From NCBI RefSeq assembly GCF_002288925.2, contig NW_022098076.1, positions 80,084,526 to 80,148,525 on the forward strand: DNA of 64,000 nucleotides. The letters are read 5' to 3'. Under the pieces are notes generated by a model. That model saw only the letters and a program-made list of their open reading frames with translations, made no database searches and had not been told where the DNA came from. This document shows, in pieces, positions 58,618 to 64,000 of this stretch (the stretch's first letter is position 1; each line of letters opens with the position of its first letter). This DNA is from Delphinapterus leucas. Taxonomy: Eukaryota > Chordata > Mammalia > Artiodactyla > Monodontidae. Made by a program: the position numbers and the translations under genes.

Positions 58618-59783
58618 CCTCGGTCATTTCTGTATCTCTCTACATGGTGGATCCATCCTCTTGGGCTGCCCTGTCTCTGATGCTAGACCCAAGGCTTAAA
58701 TTCTTTCTGTGTTACTCCTGAAAAGATTCTAGTGGAGACTTTCATTGGCCTAGCCTGGATTATGAGTCTCTTGCTGTACCAGACACTGTCCAAGGGGATC
58801 AGGGGATTGTGATTGGACAAGCTGGGCCAGAAGCCAGCCTATGTGAACAGGGGCTGTGATTGGCAGTGACGGTTAGGGTTAGTACTGGCGTGTGAGAGGG
58901 CCCCTTCTCCAAAATAAAATGCATCTGTTGCCAGAAGACGGCAGGCAAAGCACCAGCGACATACTTTGTACATTGACATCATTGCATTTTCCTACTGTTT
59001 GAAAGACTCAAAAACTGGACGTTATGTTTGTGGGGAAAGGAGGACTAGAGAAAATCAAGAAGGCTGATCATACTATGTTTGTGAAACCTAAAATAAATCA
59101 ACTTATACAGAATTGATTTTAAGTCTTTTAACTGATAAAGCAATCATCCCTAATATATTAACAGTAAAATTAGCCAGAATTTTGTTGTTGTTGTTAGGTT
59201 AGTGAATAGTTGTTCCATTATTTTAAACTTGAGTTAGCTGAAATTCTGTTCTATTTTATTGTCCCTAAATTGCTTGATCTGTGAATAATTATATAGATAT
59301 TAGGTTTTATTTGCTTACTCATTTTTTTTCCCCCTAAATATTGCTTTAGTTTTGGTTGGAGTTGGAGAATGTTGAAAAGGTTTCTCAAATATTAAATTAT
59401 CTGCAGACCATACAAAACTATGTTCTGGCTTTGGACTAGAGCATTTTGGGTGTGTTTTTTCAAGTTCTTTGAAACTACTTTTTTTTTTTTAAAAAAAACT
59501 TACTTCAAACTGCCTTACTTAACTTAGAGAGAAAGCGAATTGTAATATAAATTACACCCTACAAAGCTCTACTTTGTTATACCCTGTTGGGTGAGTTAGT
59601 TACTGAGATAAAAAGGGAATTTGGTTGTGTTTCTAGGCATCAGTCACCACAATATTATGCACATTCTTTTCTCTTTACCTTGGAGAGAAGTATTTTTACC
59701 CTTTCATTAAAATAGAGGATTATTTCTGGTTTCAAAAGTATTAAATACTCATGGTAAAACACTCATCCCCTCTTGTGTTTAAA

Positions 59784-59796
59784 GTTGTTGTTGTTG

Positions 59797-59829
<33 letters not shown>
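59784..59829. repeat. (GTT)n(GT)n compound microsatellite
   Basis: Five GTT units run directly into about 15 GT units. A useful length-variable marker. Confidence 0.95.
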
Positions 59830-59830
<1 letters not shown>

Positions 59831-61629
59831 AGACAAAATAAATTGCCGTTAGCCAAACCACCACACGAGGAGTTCAGACAGCCAGACAGCCATTTGTTAG
59901 GACGATGCAAAGGGAAACTGAAGGCACTTTAGGCTTCTATATTAATTGAACCAAAATTAGGACTTTGCACAATTACCAGCAAGGACTGCTCATGGTTTGT
60001 ATTCCTAACAACAAACATAGGCAAATTAATTTTTTATCTCCTTTCTCAGTGCCGTCTAAAAAGCCACAGTTGGGGTAACTTTTTCCACCTATTCTGTAAG
60101 TGTGAGGTACATAGACTCCTGGAAACGCCCTAAATCTAGGAGGGGGAGCTGGACTGAGCCTTGAGTGCAGCCCACAGAAGATAGGCAGAGACAGAAGTTG
60201 GTCAAAGCACCAGAATCACGCAGAGTTCGGAGGTCCCTAGGGGCAGTGGGCCAAGCCCTAAAGGGCTGAAAGCAGGCACAGTCTGGTCCTGGGCCAGTTT
60301 GCCTCAGACCAGAAGTTACTTATATCCTTCCTCCTGCAGTTGTTGGCCTCTAACATTCTGTGGCCTGGAGCCTCAGAAGCTGCTCCAGTAGGATGTGTTG
60401 TCAGACCTGCCAGAGTGTGACAACCAACAGTTAGTCTGATAGGGGAGGGGAGCCAGTGTCTGGGCAGCCAAGCCAAATGGACTAGGTCTGCAGCTACAGA
60501 GATGGTCCCTTGAGGCCGAGTTGGGCAGGTGAGGTGGTGATGGGGAAGCAGGTAGTTTACCTCAGTGAGAATGACACCAAAGTACCTGTATAGCCCAGAT
60601 TGCTGAAGAGGGAGCCCAGGTCAATGCTTAAGGTCTAGAATGTATTGAGAATGCATTCACTTTTCCCAACTACTCATGAAAAACAAGCACATTCAAATAC
60701 AGAGCACAGATTTGAGATGCAACACTACCGTGGGTTGTATTTGTGTTCTACATGAGTCCCATTTACTAATAAAATAAGAGTAAGGGATCAGATTAAACCT
60801 TCTGTAGAAGCCAGTCTCCATTTTTCTTTCTTTTCCTAGGTTATTGCTTTTTGGATCATATAGTGTGTTACAGTCTTATTGAAGGGTGAAGTTTTTCTGT
60901 AAGCTTATAATCATGTGCCTCTTTTTTTTTTTTTTTTTTTTTAAAGAAAATTAAATTTATTTCTCACACCAGAAACCAGAGTGGTCCAGACTGGTGGGTC
61001 AGCTGGGAATCTGGCTTCTTCCCATCTTGTAATTGTATGCCTCTCTTAATGGAAAAAGCACTGTCTTCAAAATTTGTCTGTGAAATCAACTTTTGTAAAT
61101 TGAATCATACCTTCCCATTTATTTACATGATTATTTTAAAAAAGATTCTTTGGCCCCTTGGGGAAATATGTACACGAATTTCTGCCATAAATGCTCACTG
61201 TTGCTGTGACATCCCTGAAAACATTGGCACTCACTGGCACCTTATTTTCATTGCAGCTCTCTAAGTTATTCCTAGTTTGTCCCACTAGTGGAACAAAGAG
61301 AAAGCGATATGAAATGCTTTGCCGTGATTCAACTAACCACTGAAACCAGAGAATAAAACTTTATTTCTGAACCAAATCCAATCATAGGAAGAAAATTCAA
61401 TCTAGTTTCATAAACTATTCACCTTCTTCAGAAGGCAGATGAACCCCTTAGAAAAGAAGAATCCTGCATATTTTATATCAGTAGTTCAAAGCCATGAAGG
61501 CAGAAGCAAACCCAACGTGCTAGGGGCGAAGTGACGTTTTGTCTGCCTCAGCCAGGAAGCCTCCTATATTCTTCATGCTGTTTTTCCAAACAAACATTTG
61601 GAAAAATTAGACAGAAAATATAAGTGAAT

Positions 61630-62457
61630 ATTTATGTAAACATAAAATAGAGAAGGACCTTTCTAGGCATGATATTAAATGTGACAATTCACAAAAGAAA
61701 AGATTAGAAGAGCTGATTACATCCATTTTTTAAAAGCTTCTGTATATAAAAATATATATATAAAGTAACAGGCAAAGGATTAATATAATAAAGCAAAAGC
61801 CCAGCATACAGACAGACAGGAACAGGCAGTTCCCGAAAGAAAAAATAAAAATGTCCAATAAATATGAGGCGCCAACTCCACCTGTATTTACAGGGATATA
61901 AAAAAAAAGTCATAAAACAAGTACAAATAAAAATGAGGTGTCATTTTAAAATTTTTGCCTGTGAGATTGGTAAAAAATTAAAAGACGGCAATCGATGTTG
62001 ATAAGGGATTGAGTGCTGGGATATTCTCATAAGAGACTTTTTCATGTAATATGTATCAAAAGCAGTAAAATGTATGATGCCTACCGTTTGACCTAGGAAT
62101 TCCTTGAGAATTTCTCCTGAAGAGCAATTGAACAAATACATACATTTGCATGAGGTTAGAGTGTTATTTAAAACAGTAAAACATGGAAGACGACTAAATG
62201 TGCAACAGTAAGGAGCTGCCAGATTAAATTAATTTAATATCAGGATATGGAACAATATTCAGCTGTTGAACATGATGTAATTAAATATTTATTGATACAG
62301 CAGTTTTGTTTATAACCTCTAAAAATTGGAAACAGTACAGATGCCCTTCAACCGGTGAACTGATCAACAGACCTTGGTACATCCATACGATGGATTATAC
62401 TCCACAGTAACGAGGAACAAACTACTGTTTCATGTAATATGTTGGATGGGCCTGTCT
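61630..62457 (+). mobile_element. old L1, 5' piece (ORF2 end)
   Basis: Sense L1 ORF2 tail: tgaggtgtcattttaaaatt, tttgacctaggaattcc, tggaaacagtacagatgccc. It continues after an insertion at 62990-63290. Confidence 0.75.
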
Positions 62458-62960
62458 TGTTTTTTCTTATAAGTTTATTGAGATATTATTGATATATAAC
62501 ATATGTAAGTTTAAGGTGTATAATATGATAATTAGGTATACATATATATTGCAGAATGGTAACCAAAGAAGTTAATTAACACCCCTAGCCCCTCACATAA
62601 TTACCTTTTTTTTTTTGTGCTGGTGATAACATTTAAGATCTACTCTCTTACAACTTTCAATTGTATAATACAGTTTGTTAATTATAGACATGATGCTGTT
62701 CATTAGATTCCCCAGAACTTATTCATCTTATAGCTAGAAGTTTGTATCCTTTGATCAACATCTCCCCATTTTCCCCACCTCCCAGCCTCAGGCAACCACC
62801 ATTCTACTGTTTCTATGAGTTTGGCTTTTTTAGATTTCACTTATAAGTGAGATCATATAGTATTTGTCTTTCTCTGTCTGACTTATTTCACTTAGCATAA
62901 ATGCCTGTAAGGTCCATCAGTGTAGTTGGAAAAGGCAGGCTTTCCTTCTTTATTATATAT
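62458..62960 (-). mobile_element. L1M-type 3' UTR inserted into the older L1
   Basis: Antisense: ttattgagatattattgata, ttaaggtgtataatatgata, aggcaaccaccattctactg, cttataagtgagatcatata. It splits the flanking sense L1. Confidence 0.8.
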
Positions 62961-62990
62961 ATATTTTATATATATTCATATATATATGAT
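62953..62990. repeat. TA-rich simple repeat
   Basis: Repeated tata blocks at the junction between the nested L1 and the resuming older L1. Confidence 0.8.
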
Positions 62991-63290
62991 GGTTCTCTTT
63001 TGAATTATGCTAAGTGAAAGAAGCCAGAATCAAAAGGCTACATATTATATGATTAATTTACATTATGTCAGGAAAAGGCAAAATTATGGTGATGGAGAAA
63101 ATATCAGTGGTTGCCCGGAGTTACGGTGGTGGCAGGGCTTGCCTGGAAAGGACCAGCGAAAGAGTTTTGGGGGTGATGATACCATTGTTCCATACCCTGA
63201 TGGCTGTGGTTGTTACCTAAGTCTATACATTTGTCGAAACTCATAGAACTGTAAATGAAAAAAAATGAATTTTAGTGTATGTAAATTTAA
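62990..63290 (+). mobile_element. old L1, 3' piece
   Basis: Sense L1 3' end: attatgctaagtgaaagaag, aaaaggctacatattatatg, acatttgtcgaaactcatag. It resumes where the piece ending at 62457 stopped. Confidence 0.8.
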
Positions 63291-64000
63291 AAATTAAATT
63301 ATACTCTTAAATATAAGAAAAGGCAGAGGGGTCTGGGGAGAGAGAGGGAGAGAAGTACAACTTGTAGAAAAATAAAGGCTAAAAAGACTCCAATTTTAAG
63401 GAAAAAAAACTAACACAAAAATCTGCTACAATATATCACTGAGTGAGGAAAGCAGGGTATTTCTCTCTGGTGCATTTTGCACAACACTCCTGAAAACAGT
63501 TGTCCCATGAGATTCCCTGGTGAAAATAAAAGGATTCCTTAAGCAGTTTGTGACAGGTGTTCTGCCCCTCCTCAACCTAATACACAGTCGTATATAAAGG
63601 TCCTTAAACATTTGAAATCAAAGAAACCAGTGTAATGTTGCTCACCCAAGGTTCTACCCCATTGAATCCAGTTAAGGAAATTCTGAGTGCTTCCTTTAAA
63701 ATGCACTGTAGGTCTCTGGCCAACTCTTTATTATTCCCTTGGAGATTTCTGAATTTCAAATTGTTTTCTTTTTCCTGCTTTGTATGTTTCTGGACTCCTC
63801 CCTAGCAACTATTGATGGATGCTTGATAAATGCTAATTACACAACAGAATTTTATTTAAAAACAAAAGCCCAAGATTCTACATTACAGCAGAAAATAGAA
63901 TCAACTCTAGGTATGTTAAGCAAAGTGGAATTTAATACAGGAAATGTCACCCAGAAGTCGAAGTGCTGCTGGCGACTTGTCACCACCGCGCTCACCGTCT

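Larger units (their letters stand above)
57885..58925. mobile_element. old dispersed repeat split by two SINEs
   Basis: gagtcaggatgccttgaagg, aaataacagaaaccagcgca, then after two SINEs ggggattgtgattggacaag and aacaggggctgtgattggca. The order matches one ancient repeat, family not named, with the SINEs at 57991-58210 and 58326-58617 inserted in it. Confidence 0.45.
53392..64000 (+). other. SGPP2: SGPP2 intron 4 (5' part)
   Basis: This starts at the GTAAGC donor and runs off the window. No sequence for the remaining C-terminal half of the enzyme was found in it. Stretches 53400-54085, 54750-55450, 55605-55985, 56620-57880, 58930-61630 and 63290-64000 hold no gene I can support. Confidence 0.8.

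Noticed and set aside
60920..61030. another antisense SINE at a T run
   Set aside because: T run is followed by sequence without the CHR body or head; no target duplication seen.

Overview
The window is vertebrate nuclear DNA from a cetacean, most likely a toothed whale. The main clue is at least 27 copies of the tRNA-derived CHR-type SINE, with its characteristic gggcttccctggtggcgcag head and tRNA-like A and B boxes. Ruminant-type SINEs of other families and primate Alu are absent. L1, L2, MIR, hAT-type MITEs and retroviral LTRs make up the rest of the recognisable repeats. The species call is inference from the SINE type.

The only gene I can support is SGPP2 (sphingosine-1-phosphate phosphatase 2), read on the + strand. 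Three internal coding exons are present: 15624-15782 (53 codons), 50095-50274 (60 codons) and 53302-53391 (30 codons). All three are phase 0 with good GT/AG splice sites and join into one uninterrupted frame of 143 codons. They carry all three lipid-phosphatase signature motifs (KxxxxxxRP, PSTH, SRxxxxxH). Exon 1 (N-terminus) must lie upstream of base 1 and the last exon (C-terminal membrane part) downstream of base 64000. The window is therefore the end of intron 1, all of introns 2 (34.3 kb) and 3 (3.0 kb), and the start of intron 4.

Layout. 1-15623: intron 1 with MIR, L2, L1 and SINEs, including a 100-N assembly gap inside a CT microsatellite. 15783-50094: intron 2. It holds a twin-primed L1, relatively repeat-poor stretches (about 17.6-21.2 and 22.4-24.4 kb), a cluster of retroviral-type LTRs (28.2-33.1 kb), a 5' half of tRNA-Ile(UAU) inserted between target-site duplications (34.36-34.43 kb) and a GAPDH processed-pseudogene fragment (40.67-41.02 kb). 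50275-53301: intron 3 with one mosaic SINE and a MIR. 53392-64000: intron 4 with SINEs, a hAT MITE split by an L1, and nested L1s.

I did not find a new multi-gene system; nothing here behaves like one. The observations most worth a second look are insertion-mechanism signatures: the tailless tRNA half, a poly(T)-only insertion with a 16-bp duplication, four SINE pairs in which a short-form SINE sits at the 3' end of a long-form one, a perfect 12-bp hairpin at the edge of a MIR, and a mosaic SINE linking the long and short subfamilies.
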